Source: an uncultured Marinicella sp. (GTDB taxonomy: Bacteria; Pseudomonadota; Gammaproteobacteria; Xanthomonadales; Marinicellaceae). From it: a stretch of DNA of 64,000 nucleotides. Under the pieces are notes generated by a model that was not told the DNA's origin, did no database searches, and saw only the letters and a program-made list of their open reading frames with translations. Positions 43,984 to 52,317 of this stretch are shown here, piece by piece. The stretch is taken from NCBI GenBank assembly GCA_947502925.1, contig CANNBS010000001.1, forward strand, positions 496,001 to 560,000, read 5' to 3'. Both the position numbers and the translations under genes were made by a program. Every line of letters begins with the position of its first letter. The first letter of the stretch is position 1.

Positions 43984-45801
43984 TTAAATTTTTTTATCAG
44001 CGATATATTCATCCACCAGTTGTTCCATAATGGTTAAGGGAACAGCACCGTTGGTGAGGATGACGCGATGGAAGTCGCGGATATCGAAATCGTTACCGAG
44101 TTCTGTTTGCGCTCTTTCGCGCAGCATAAGGATATGGCGCATGCCCATTTTGTAGGCGGTGGCCTGGCCGGGCATGACGAAGTAGCGTTCGATTTCGGCG
44201 ATAACATCGGATTCGGCCATGCCGGTGTTTTTCAGCATGTAGTTAATGGCACGTTCGCGGGACCAGCGTTTGGCGTGAATGCCGGTATCGACGACTAAAC
44301 GCACGGCGCGGAATAATTCAGCCTGGAGGCGGCCGATGTTGCTGTAAGGCTTGCCTTCGTACATACCCATTTCATAAGCCAAGCGTTCAGCGTACAAGGC
44401 CCAGCCTTCAGAAAAGGCGGTGAAGGGAATCAGGCGTCTGAAAAACGGTAAATCGTCCTGCTCCTGTTGGATGGCAATCTGGAAATGGTGGCCGGGGATG
44501 CCTTCGTGGTAAGCCAGGGTCATCATGCCGTATTTCGGTGTGGCTTTTATATCATGTAGATTGGCATAGAACACACCGGGTCTTGAGCCGTCAAAAGCCG
44601 GTCGCTGGTAATAGGCGCCGGGTGAGGTTTTTTCTTTAAATTCCGGAATACGCTGAACCTCCATTTCGGCGGCCGGTACGTTATGGAAGCTGGAGGATAA
44701 TTCCGGCACAATATCGTCGAGAATGGTCTCGTAATCGGCCAGGATTTGCATCCGCCCTTCTTTGGAATCTGAATAATAGAATTGCTCTGAGTTAGCCAGG
44801 TTATCAATACTGGCAGAAAAGCCCTGTGACGTGTCCCAGCCTTCCTGCTCAAGAACATCAAGTATTTCAGCTTGAATGCGATCCACTTCTGCCAGTCCGT
44901 ATTGATGAATTTCATCGGGTGTGGCGTTGGTGGTGGTGAACAGTTTCAGTGCGGACTGATAATAATCATCGCCATCGGGTAAATTCCACACGCCCTGGTT
45001 TTTATCGACCTTCTTATCCAGTTGCACAAAGTAATCAATCAGTTCCCGGTAAGCCGGATAAACCGATGTTTCGATGACTTTCTTGGCTTCCTGTGCCAGT
45101 TCTTGTTGTACCGATTCATCGAGTTTAGCCTTGTCCATTTTCTCGAGCAAACTCTCCATTAAAATGCCCTCTTCCGGTGGTGTGTTGACAAAGTTTTCCA
45201 TTTCCTCCACCACTTTGGTGACCACAAACTGGGGTGGCAGAATACCGAGCTGTTCACGGTGTTTGAGGCCTTCAAGAACCTGAGAGAACTTTAATTCAAC
45301 GGCTTTAAGGCGAGAAATATAATCTTCGGCATCACCTTCATCTTCGATTTGATGGGTGCTTTCCATAAACGACGGGAAGTTACTTTGCACGCCGAATAAC
45401 TGGTTCACCGGATAGTTATGAAACCGAAATCGTTGGTTTTCAATGACCACACCCAGTAATGAGCCCAGCACATCTTTGGACATTTTATCCGCCGGGTCCA
45501 GATCCTCATCATCATAAGACATTAAGGTGTCGTAGGCTTGTTGCATATCGACCATCATTTGATCACCGGCTTCGATACTGGCGTCATCCAGTTTGGCGTT
45601 ATGACCATCTATGCCGATGGGTTCTAATATGCGCAGTGAAGAGAGGGTTTCAGGGCTTTCGAGTACGAATTTAAGGGCGGTTTTTCCGAAAAACAGATTA
45701 ATATTGTAGGGCTTGAAATACCAGACATGAATAAAGAATAAGCCTGCCAGTAACAGCAGCGTGAGCAAAAAAACGCCGAAATATTTAGCAATACGTTTCA
45801 T
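43984..45801 (-). CDS. DUF885 family membrane-anchored metallopeptidase-like protein
   Basis: About 605 residues. A single N-terminal helix (FGVFLLTLLLLAGLFFIHVWYF) anchors a large helical domain. The zinc-protease-like motif HEGIPGHHFQ is intact near residue 435, with a downstream Glu in FSEGWALYAERL. DUF885 proteins are predicted carboxypeptidases of the M32-like fold; the substrate is unknown. ATG at 45801 is preferred because GAGG lies about 9 nt before it; an in-frame ATG at 45849 would add 16 charged residues. It diverges from the kynurenine genes. Confidence 0.93.
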   Translation of the reverse strand: MKRIAKYFGVFLLTLLLLAGLFFIHVWYFKPYNINLFFGKTALKFVLESPETLSSLRILEPIGIDGHNAKLDDASIEAGDQMMVDMQQAYDTLMSYDDEDLDPADKMSKDVLGSLLGVVIENQRFRFHNYPVNQLFGVQSNFPSFMESTHQIEDEGDAEDYISRLKAVELKFSQVLEGLKHREQLGILPPQFVVTKVVEEMENFVNTPPEEGILMESLLEKMDKAKLDESVQQELAQEAKKVIETSVYPAYRELIDYFVQLDKKVDKNQGVWNLPDGDDYYQSALKLFTTTNATPDEIHQYGLAEVDRIQAEILDVLEQEGWDTSQGFSASIDNLANSEQFYYSDSKEGRMQILADYETILDDIVPELSSSFHNVPAAEMEVQRIPEFKEKTSPGAYYQRPAFDGSRPGVFYANLHDIKATPKYGMMTLAYHEGIPGHHFQIAIQQEQDDLPFFRRLIPFTAFSEGWALYAERLAYEMGMYEGKPYSNIGRLQAELFRAVRLVVDTGIHAKRWSRERAINYMLKNTGMAESDVIAEIERYFVMPGQATAYKMGMRHILMLRERAQTELGNDFDIRDFHRVILTNGAVPLTIMEQLVDEYIADKKI

Positions 45802-45960
45802 TAATAAGTTCCTCTTTTTATCAGGGTGAATGATGGCTTGTTTTGGCATTTTATCGGGCTATCTTTTACAATGGTGTTAATGGTCAGGCCGATAAAGCGT
45901 ATTTATTGTGTTCTGCCGGAAACCACAAGTCCAGAAATAATGTGCAAAGAGGTGCAAAAT

Positions 45961-46380
45961 ATGCAAGAAGTCATGGCTGATTCAGCCCCGGAACCGGTGG
46001 GACCCTACCCACACGCCCGCCAGGTGGGCGACTTTCTGTTGCTATCGGGCATGGGCCCGCGTGCGGCAGGGCAAAAAGACATTCCCGGCGTGACCTTGAA
46101 CAATCAGGGAGAGGTTGTTGATTATTGCATTGAAACCCAGACCCGACAACTTTTTGCGAATTTAAAAGCGGTGTTGGAATCTGCCGGTGCAAAATGGCAA
46201 GACCTTGTGGATATTACGGTCTTTCTGACCAACATGGATGATGATTTTAAAACCTTTAACCGCGTTTATGCCGAATACTTCACCGATAATAAACCTTGTC
46301 GAACCACCGTTGAGGTGAATAAATTACCGACACCCATCGCGGTTGAATTAAAGTGTCTGGCCTATAAACCACGGGGATAA
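45961..46380 (+). CDS. RidA-family 2-aminomuconate deaminase-like protein
   Basis: About 139 residues of the YjgF/RidA fold. [35 protein letters not shown] and [22 protein letters not shown] are family segments; the active-site Arg is in the CRTTVEV strand. In the 2-aminomuconate branch of tryptophan breakdown, RidA-like enzymes deaminate 2-aminomuconate. Position directly before 3-hydroxyanthranilate dioxygenase supports that. ATG at 45961 has AGAGG seven bases upstream; longer in-frame starts are less likely. Confidence 0.9.
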   Translation: MQEVMADSAPEPVGPYPHARQVGDFLLLSGMGPRAAGQKDIPGVTLNNQGEVVDYCIETQTRQLFANLKAVLESAGAKWQDLVDITVFLTNMDDDFKTFNRVYAEYFTDNKPCRTTVEVNKLPTPIAVELKCLAYKPRG

Positions 46381-46384
46381 TATT

Positions 46385-46915
46385 ATGCTCAAACCGGTAC
46401 CACCGTTTAATTTTAAAGCCTGGATTGATGAACACCGTGAACAACTGAAACCACCGGTGTGTAACAAACAGGTTTATGAACAGGATGATTTTATTATTAT
46501 GGTGGTCGGCGGGCCGAATGGCCGGCGTGACTATCATTATGATGAAGGTCCTGAATTTTTCTATCAGCTGGAAGGTGAGATGTGCCTGAAAACCCAACAA
46601 AACGGTCAGGTGGTGGATTACCCGATAAAGGCCGGTGAGATTTTTTTGCTACCACCGAAAATGCCCCATTCGCCGGTGCGTTATGCTGATTCCATCGGTT
46701 TGGTGGTGGAGCGTAAACGACTGGCCGATGAGCAAGACGGTTTATTATGGTATTGCGAACACTGTAACCACAAACTGTATGAAGAATACTTTCACTTACG
46801 CAGTATTGAAAAGGATTTTTTACCGGTCTTTGATCGATTTTTTGCCGATGAAGAATTGCGCACCTGTGATCAGTGTGGCACGGTCATGCCGGACACCAAT
46901 CAACTGGAGTTATGA
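46385..46915 (+). CDS. nbaC: 3-hydroxyanthranilate 3,4-dioxygenase
   Basis: 176 residues of the cupin fold. Opens the ring of 3-hydroxyanthranilate to 2-amino-3-carboxymuconate semialdehyde with Fe(II) and O2. Metal ligands are in [15 protein letters not shown] (His/Glu) and [11 protein letters not shown] (His). The C-terminal rubredoxin-like iron site is CEHC...CDQC, as in bacterial but not animal enzymes. It starts 4 nt after the deaminase and overlaps the decarboxylase by 4 nt. Confidence 0.97.
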   Translation: MLKPVPPFNFKAWIDEHREQLKPPVCNKQVYEQDDFIIMVVGGPNGRRDYHYDEGPEFFYQLEGEMCLKTQQNGQVVDYPIKAGEIFLLPPKMPHSPVRYADSIGLVVERKRLADEQDGLLWYCEHCNHKLYEEYFHLRSIEKDFLPVFDRFFADEELRTCDQCGTVMPDTNQLEL

Positions 46916-47928
46916 TGCTCACCATCGATATTCACACCCATATTTTACCTAAAAAATGGCCTGACTTAGCCAAGCGCTACGGCTACGGTGGTTTTGTGCA
47001 GTTAGAGCATGATGGCTGCGGTTGTGCGAAGATGATGAAAGATGGCCGGCATTTTAGGGATGTTGAACCCAATGTTTGGGATCCGCAAACCCGTTTAAAT
47101 GAATGCGACGAGCATGGTGTGCATGTCCAGGTCTTATCCACCGTACCGGTGATGTTTTCCTACTGGGCCAAGGCTCAGGACACCCATGATTTATCGCAAT
47201 TATTAAATGATGATATGGCCGCCACGGTGGCAACCAATCCGAAGCGATTTGTGGGTTTAGGCACTTTGCCGATGCAGGCACCGGATTTGGCGGTCAAGGA
47301 ATTAACACGTTGCGTCAAAGAACTGGGTCTGGCCGGCGTGCAAATTGGCAGTCATATCAATGACTGGAACCTCAATGCGCCGGAATTATTCGAGGTATTT
47401 GCTGCCGCGGAAGAATTAGGGGCCGCAGTGTTTGTGCATCCCTGGGATATGATGGGCCAGAAAGACATGAGCGATTATTGGCTGCCGTGGCTGGTGGGCA
47501 TGCCGGCAGAAACTTCACGGGCCATTTGCTCACTGATTTTTGGCGGTGTTTTAGAGCGCTTACCGAATTTACGCATTGCCTTTGCCCATGGCGGCGGCTC
47601 TTTTCCGGCCACATTGGGGCGAATTAAACACGGGTTTGATGTCCGGCCTGATCTGGTGGCGGTGGATAATAATATTTCGCCTGAGCAGTATTTAGACCGG
47701 ATTTATCTCGACACACTGGTACACGATCCGGCGATGCTGGATTATGTGGTGAATTTACTGGGGCCCGAGCGTCTGGCTTTGGGCACGGATTATCCGTTTC
47801 CCCTGGGTGAGTTACAGCCGGGGCAATTAATTCATTCGATGTCGTCTGATGATAAAGTAAAACAGCGTTTACTGGCCGGTACGGCACTGGAATGGCTGGA
47901 CTTGCGGGCTGATCAATTTAATGTCTGA
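46912..47928 (+). CDS. nbaD: 2-amino-3-carboxymuconate-6-semialdehyde decarboxylase
   Basis: About 338 residues of the amidohydrolase superfamily. Zinc ligands are visible: DIHTHILP (His-x-His), FVHPWDMMG (His), FAHGGGSFP (second-sphere His) and GTDYPFPLG (Asp). It decarboxylates ACMS, diverting flux from quinolinate toward 2-aminomuconate. The start codon lies in the ATGATG that overlaps the dioxygenase stop. Length agrees with Pseudomonas ACMSD (about 334). Confidence 0.97.
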   Translation: MMLTIDIHTHILPKKWPDLAKRYGYGGFVQLEHDGCGCAKMMKDGRHFRDVEPNVWDPQTRLNECDEHGVHVQVLSTVPVMFSYWAKAQDTHDLSQLLNDDMAATVATNPKRFVGLGTLPMQAPDLAVKELTRCVKELGLAGVQIGSHINDWNLNAPELFEVFAAAEELGAAVFVHPWDMMGQKDMSDYWLPWLVGMPAETSRAICSLIFGGVLERLPNLRIAFAHGGGSFPATLGRIKHGFDVRPDLVAVDNNISPEQYLDRIYLDTLVHDPAMLDYVVNLLGPERLALGTDYPFPLGELQPGQLIHSMSSDDKVKQRLLAGTALEWLDLRADQFNV

Positions 47929-48715
47929 AGGCAGCACGCACCACGCCGGTATTTCACTGGCGATTCCATTACAGTTTGACGGTCCGCAACCCAATCATTT
48001 TGGCGCTGATAAAGCCACCGCCGAGCCTATGCGTAGCGGTGATTTTGTTGGTGATGTGTCGCTCGGCGGTTCATGTCAGGCTGAACAGGTCACAGTTAAT
48101 CCACATTGTAATGGCACCCATACAGAAACTGTTGGGCATATTATTGAAGACAATCATCGGCACTATGCACCCCATCAGGTGATTCAGTCACCGCTGGTTA
48201 AAGCCTATGTGCTGACGGTTAAACCGGTTAACAATTACCAGGGCGATGAAACCTACACACCACCATTACATCAAAGAGATTCCGTGATATGTAAAGATAT
48301 ATTGACAAGTGTAAGTAAATTATTACAGGGTGTAAAGGCCTTAATAATCAGAACTTTACCCAATGACAACAGCAAAAAAAGCCGTCAATATGGCGCTGAC
48401 AATCAACCGCCCTTTTTCACCCATCAGGCGATGCGCTGGCTGGTTGAGGAAACCGACGTTGACCATTTGCTGGTGGATATGCCGAGCATTGATAAAATGT
48501 ATGATGAAGGAATATTGTCTAATCACCGGATTTTTTGGCAAGTGGATGAAAGCGGCCGATGGTTGAAGGGTGATCAAAGCCATAAAACCATCACTGAAAT
48601 GATTTATGTCCCCGATGCCGTTGCAGATGGTTTTTACACCTTGAACTTGCAAGTCGCCGCCTGGCAACTCAATGCGGTGCCGTCCAATCCGGTCTTGCTG
48701 CCTGAATCAGTTTAA
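47921..48715 (+). CDS. Cyclase-family protein, kynurenine formamidase-like
   Basis: 264 residues. The metal motif [13 protein letters not shown] corresponds to the HxGTHxDxxxH of cyclase/KynB-type hydrolases. Further support is [28 protein letters not shown]. In a kynurenine cluster it is the natural candidate to hydrolyse N-formylkynurenine. It is longer than classical KynB (about 210) and has Glu for the motif Asp, so formamidase activity is probable rather than certain. It overlaps the decarboxylase gene by 8 nt (ATGTCTGA). Confidence 0.88.
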   Translation: MSEGSTHHAGISLAIPLQFDGPQPNHFGADKATAEPMRSGDFVGDVSLGGSCQAEQVTVNPHCNGTHTETVGHIIEDNHRHYAPHQVIQSPLVKAYVLTVKPVNNYQGDETYTPPLHQRDSVICKDILTSVSKLLQGVKALIIRTLPNDNSKKSRQYGADNQPPFFTHQAMRWLVEETDVDHLLVDMPSIDKMYDEGILSNHRIFWQVDESGRWLKGDQSHKTITEMIYVPDAVADGFYTLNLQVAAWQLNAVPSNPVLLPESV

Positions 48716-48734
48716 TGGTTTGTTAACCCCGTGT

Positions 48735-48743
48735 TGCTATAAT
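48735..48743 (+). promoter_or_regulatory. Extended -10 promoter TGCTATAAT
   Basis: TG-C-TATAAT ends 7 nt before the ATG at 48751. Initiation would fall at or just before that ATG, implying a leaderless message or use of the ATG at 48763. Confidence 0.55.
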
Positions 48744-48750
48744 TATTTCT

Positions 48751-49881
48751 ATGCGGCGTAATATGTTCAGCACAGAAAAGAAAAAGCGAAAAACCGGATG
48801 GTGGGTTTTTTTGCTTATATTGGTAGTTATTTTTGTGGGTGTCCGCTTGTACTTACCCACCGCCGCTAAAAACCACGTAAATAAAGTGCTGAATGATTTA
48901 CCGGGTTATCAGGGTTCGGTAGACGACATTGATATTGCCCTGATCCGAGGCGCTTATGTGGTCACAAATCTCCGCTTACGGCGTCGTGATGCCAAAACCG
49001 ATGTACCTTTTTTAAACATTCCTCAGGCCGACATATCCATTCAGTGGCGTGCCTTATTTAACGGTAAAATTGTCAGTGAAATTTATCTCACAGAACCCCA
49101 GTTAATTTACGTCTTCGAAGACCAGCTACAGGAAGGTCAGCCAGAACCTGAAACCAAGGACTGGACAGAAGCTTTGGATGATTTGGTACCCATTGATATT
49201 AATCATTTAAGTATTGAAAACGGCCGTTTGGGTTTGGTTAAGGTCAATGCCGACCCAACTTTGGATATATATATGGATCAACTGCAGTTAACAGCGGATA
49301 ATTTACAGTTGGTGCGTTCTGATGAGCAAAACCTGCCCTCGCCCGTTCAGGCGAATGCGGTCACCATCGGTCAGGGAAAAGCCACACTCGAAGGTCGGGT
49401 TAATATTATCAAGCAAATTCCTGATATGGATATCAGTTTGTCCATTGAGCGTATTGATGCGACGGCGCTCAATACACTGACCCTGCATTACGCCAACATT
49501 GATTTTAGCTCAGGTCGGTTGGATATTTACAGCGAGGTGGCGATTGCCGATGGTTACCTGAAAGGTTACCTCAAGCCCCTGTTAACCGATGCCCAGCTGA
49601 TTGATCAGGGTGATGGTTTTTTTAAACAGCTGTGGGAAGGCGTGGTCGGTGTGTTTAAATTTATCTTTAAAAACCAGTCTACCGACAAAGTCGCCACCAA
49701 AATCCCTTTCGAAGGCAACCTGGATAACGTCGAAGCCGGCGCCTGGCAAACCTTCGTCAATATTGTCAGAAATGCCTGGGTTAAGGCTTTTCAGGAAAAC
49801 ATAGATGAAGACATTGAATTTTCAGATGCCCAAAAAGAAGCCGATCAGCAAGACAATGAACTGCCGGAAGACAATCCATAA
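48751..49881 (+). CDS. DUF748/AsmA-like envelope protein
   Basis: 376 residues. A single N-terminal transmembrane helix (WWVFLLILVVIFVGVRLYLP) anchors a long beta-rich periplasmic domain with RLYLPTAAKNHVNKVLNDLPGY and NLRLRRRDAKTDVPFLNIPQADISIQW, the DUF748 opening seen in AsmA/YhdP-like proteins proposed to handle phospholipids between membranes. Its C-terminus is acidic. It separates the two kynurenine blocks but has no evident metabolic link. Start may be Met1 or Met5. Confidence 0.88.
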   Translation: MRRNMFSTEKKKRKTGWWVFLLILVVIFVGVRLYLPTAAKNHVNKVLNDLPGYQGSVDDIDIALIRGAYVVTNLRLRRRDAKTDVPFLNIPQADISIQWRALFNGKIVSEIYLTEPQLIYVFEDQLQEGQPEPETKDWTEALDDLVPIDINHLSIENGRLGLVKVNADPTLDIYMDQLQLTADNLQLVRSDEQNLPSPVQANAVTIGQGKATLEGRVNIIKQIPDMDISLSIERIDATALNTLTLHYANIDFSSGRLDIYSEVAIADGYLKGYLKPLLTDAQLIDQGDGFFKQLWEGVVGVFKFIFKNQSTDKVATKIPFEGNLDNVEAGAWQTFVNIVRNAWVKAFQENIDEDIEFSDAQKEADQQDNELPEDNP

Positions 49882-49906
49882 AAAGCCGCCTAGAAGACGG
49901 CTTTAT
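49881..49906. terminator. Bidirectional terminator
   Basis: AAGCCG-CC-TAGAA-GA-CGGCTT hairpin with A and T tracts on either side, between the convergent DUF748 gene and the repeat-protein gene. Near-identical to the hairpin at 52269. Confidence 0.8.
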
Positions 49907-49924
49907 TGACTTATTATAGAGCGA

Positions 49925-52207
49925 TTAATCCATACCCGACCGGAAAATATAATCGGGTTTAAGAATCATGTTTAAATGTGTAATATTGTACTGGCCGCTG
50001 AGCACAACCGGATCGGCAGACAGTGGATCGCACAATCCATCAAAACAATAATCTCCGCCAAATTTTACATCCACCATACCTTGGTGACCTTGTGTAAACA
50101 GATAATAGCTGTCTGCCGGCAGTCCCGACGTTTGCCAGTATCCTTCTCCATTTGTTAAATAAGCACCCATGAATTCGGCGTTACTGTTATAAACATTGAC
50201 TTTTGTTGCAGATAAACCGACAGTGGTTTCGCTGTGTAACAATCGACCGGATAAAGTGCCGCCTTGTGGTAAATCAAAATTATATTGGGTTACACCTTTT
50301 AGGCCCGAATCAGGACTGGCACCTAAGATAATGGGCGTGCCGGTGGTAACATCACAGCTTGACCCGGGGCAGCTTTGATTGTGGTATAAAATATCAACCC
50401 AGTTGCCTGTCGGTATTGTACCTACCCCGATAAATGGCAGGTTTGAACCGTTATTGGTTTTGGCATAATAAGTGCCGGCCGGTAAACCGGATACAGTGAA
50501 ATGACCGTTCGTATCGGTGGTGGCCCAATTGGCAAACTGACCAGATTGGTTGTACACCAGCACGTGCACATCTTCCAAAGGAAGTCCCTGACTTAAATCT
50601 GTGATTGTGCCGGAAAAGGAAAGGCCGCTATTTAAGGCAAAATCAATACCGGTGGTGGTGGCATCCGCAACCGGATCCGGCGACCCTGAATGTGGATCGA
50701 AGGCACTGACTGTGATGTTCCCGGTACTTAGATCACAACTGACACCGGGACAATCCACGTTACCAGATGGGTTATACTTTTGCATCACATAGCCGGTGAT
50801 AAAATCACCACTAAACATACTGCCGGTACGGGCTGTGTAAACACCGGGTCTTATGGCTCTGCTACTGATAAACTCACCGGTCAATGAATCAACCTCAGCT
50901 CCACCTGCGACCATGCCATTGCTGTCATAGAATTGGACAAATTGGCGGTACTGATTAATGGGTAATCCGGTTATAAAATCCGTCACTTTACCACTGATTT
51001 TTCCACCGTAATCTAATAAGAAGTTGATATTCTTGCGCTGTTCTGCCGGTCCTAAATTGATGGGTGTGCTGCCGATGGCACGTTGACAACCACTGAAAGG
51101 ACAGTCGACATTGTCATACAACTCACGAATAAAAAACGCATTGCCGAGATCCCCTGCTTGAACAAAATAAGATCCCGGGAGTAACCCCCCTACTGAAAAG
51201 GCACCGGTTGCTGAAGGGTTTGATGACATGCCGCTGACAATTTCCTGGGTCAATAAATCACCATTGTTATCATATATGGCCACCTTACCATCGACATCTA
51301 AAGGCACAACACCATCGTTGTTCAGTAAGCGGCCGGAAATACTGGCACCCGGTTCCAAGTTAAAATTAACACCACTGGTGGTGGCACCCTGATTGAGCTG
51401 TACCACATCACCAAGATCTTCTGCGGCGCTGTAATAACATACATTGCATTGAATATTATTATAAACTTCAGGAATATAAGGGTTGCTGCCTAAATAAGAT
51501 CGACTTAAAAATACACGGTAAGTGCCGGGAATAATACCGCTGACAGTGTATTGTCCATGACCATCAAGCTGGGTTTCATAATACCAACCATAATAACTGC
51601 TGTTTGTTGGATGAAATTCTACGCTTAAATGGTTCACCTGTTGGCCATTAACACCATCAACCAATAAACCGGTTATTTTAGCGCCTAGACTGAGGTTAAA
51701 ATCATGCCCTGTTGATTGTTGTCCTGCTGATAAAGTGATAACGGCTTGAGGTGGCGGTTCAGCGCCCTGAAAATTCACTGTGCCGGCTGTCGTCCAGATG
51801 GCATCAATATAATCATCTGACGGATTGGATGATTTAATGTAATAGTCGTCTTCAGCCAGAGCAACAAACTCATAATATCCTGTGGCATCGGAATAAGTCA
51901 TATCAACATATCCGCCTGGTGAAGTGTATAGAAAAAGGACTTGGTTCACCACCGGATTAGTGCTGTGATAAACATGACCACTTAGAGACGACGTACCGGA
52001 TTTGAATATTTTTTTACGCGTGATGTGAGACTTTATCTGAAGTCGTTCTCGGTGGTAATTAAATTCTGCCTGTGAGATCTGTGCTTCATTCAAAGCATCC
52101 TGATAAATGGCTAATTCTGTTTGGCTATTGGTTTCAGCGCTTACTACCCATTGGATGCTTAATAGGCTGAGCACCGAAATAAACTGGAAAAAGAAATTGG
52201 AACGCAT
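49925..52207 (-). CDS. Secreted Cna-B/carboxypeptidase-regulatory-like repeat protein 1
   Basis: 760 residues. A signal peptide (FISVLSLLSIQWVVSA-ET) and a short helical region (about 25-65) precede about six beta-sandwich domains of the carboxypeptidase regulatory-like type, each with a YxFxxLPAGxYY-like strand (for example FTVSGLPAGTYYAK). Domain junctions carry paired cysteines: CNVC, CPFSGC, CPGVSC, CPGSSC and CFDGLC. It ends KPDYIFRSGMD. It is a paralogue of the gene at 52318, along its whole length. Surface or extracellular adhesion or binding is possible, but no function is established. AGGAG precedes the ATG. Confidence 0.88.
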   Translation of the reverse strand: MRSNFFFQFISVLSLLSIQWVVSAETNSQTELAIYQDALNEAQISQAEFNYHRERLQIKSHITRKKIFKSGTSSLSGHVYHSTNPVVNQVLFLYTSPGGYVDMTYSDATGYYEFVALAEDDYYIKSSNPSDDYIDAIWTTAGTVNFQGAEPPPQAVITLSAGQQSTGHDFNLSLGAKITGLLVDGVNGQQVNHLSVEFHPTNSSYYGWYYETQLDGHGQYTVSGIIPGTYRVFLSRSYLGSNPYIPEVYNNIQCNVCYYSAAEDLGDVVQLNQGATTSGVNFNLEPGASISGRLLNNDGVVPLDVDGKVAIYDNNGDLLTQEIVSGMSSNPSATGAFSVGGLLPGSYFVQAGDLGNAFFIRELYDNVDCPFSGCQRAIGSTPINLGPAEQRKNINFLLDYGGKISGKVTDFITGLPINQYRQFVQFYDSNGMVAGGAEVDSLTGEFISSRAIRPGVYTARTGSMFSGDFITGYVMQKYNPSGNVDCPGVSCDLSTGNITVSAFDPHSGSPDPVADATTTGIDFALNSGLSFSGTITDLSQGLPLEDVHVLVYNQSGQFANWATTDTNGHFTVSGLPAGTYYAKTNNGSNLPFIGVGTIPTGNWVDILYHNQSCPGSSCDVTTGTPIILGASPDSGLKGVTQYNFDLPQGGTLSGRLLHSETTVGLSATKVNVYNSNAEFMGAYLTNGEGYWQTSGLPADSYYLFTQGHQGMVDVKFGGDYCFDGLCDPLSADPVVLSGQYNITHLNMILKPDYIFRSGMD

Positions 52208-52268
52208 GGTTGTCTCCTAAAATTAATGGTCTCAGAAGACATAACGACATTCGTGATTTTAAGCGGAC

Positions 52269-52296
52269 AAAAAAGCCGCCTAATAAGACGGCTTTT
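52269..52296 (-). terminator. Terminator after repeat protein 2
   Basis: Read leftward, AAAAAGCCGTC-TTATTA-GGCGGCTTTTTT is a strong hairpin plus T run just after the stop of the gene at 52318. It shares its stem with the hairpin at 49881. Confidence 0.88.
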
Positions 52297-52317
52297 TGAT
52301 TGACGTTAAATAGAGGT

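Noticed and set aside
46873..46911. Upstream start for the ACMS decarboxylase
   Set aside because: It lies inside the conserved zinc-site end of the dioxygenase, and the superfamily start DIHTHI is right after the ATG at 46912.
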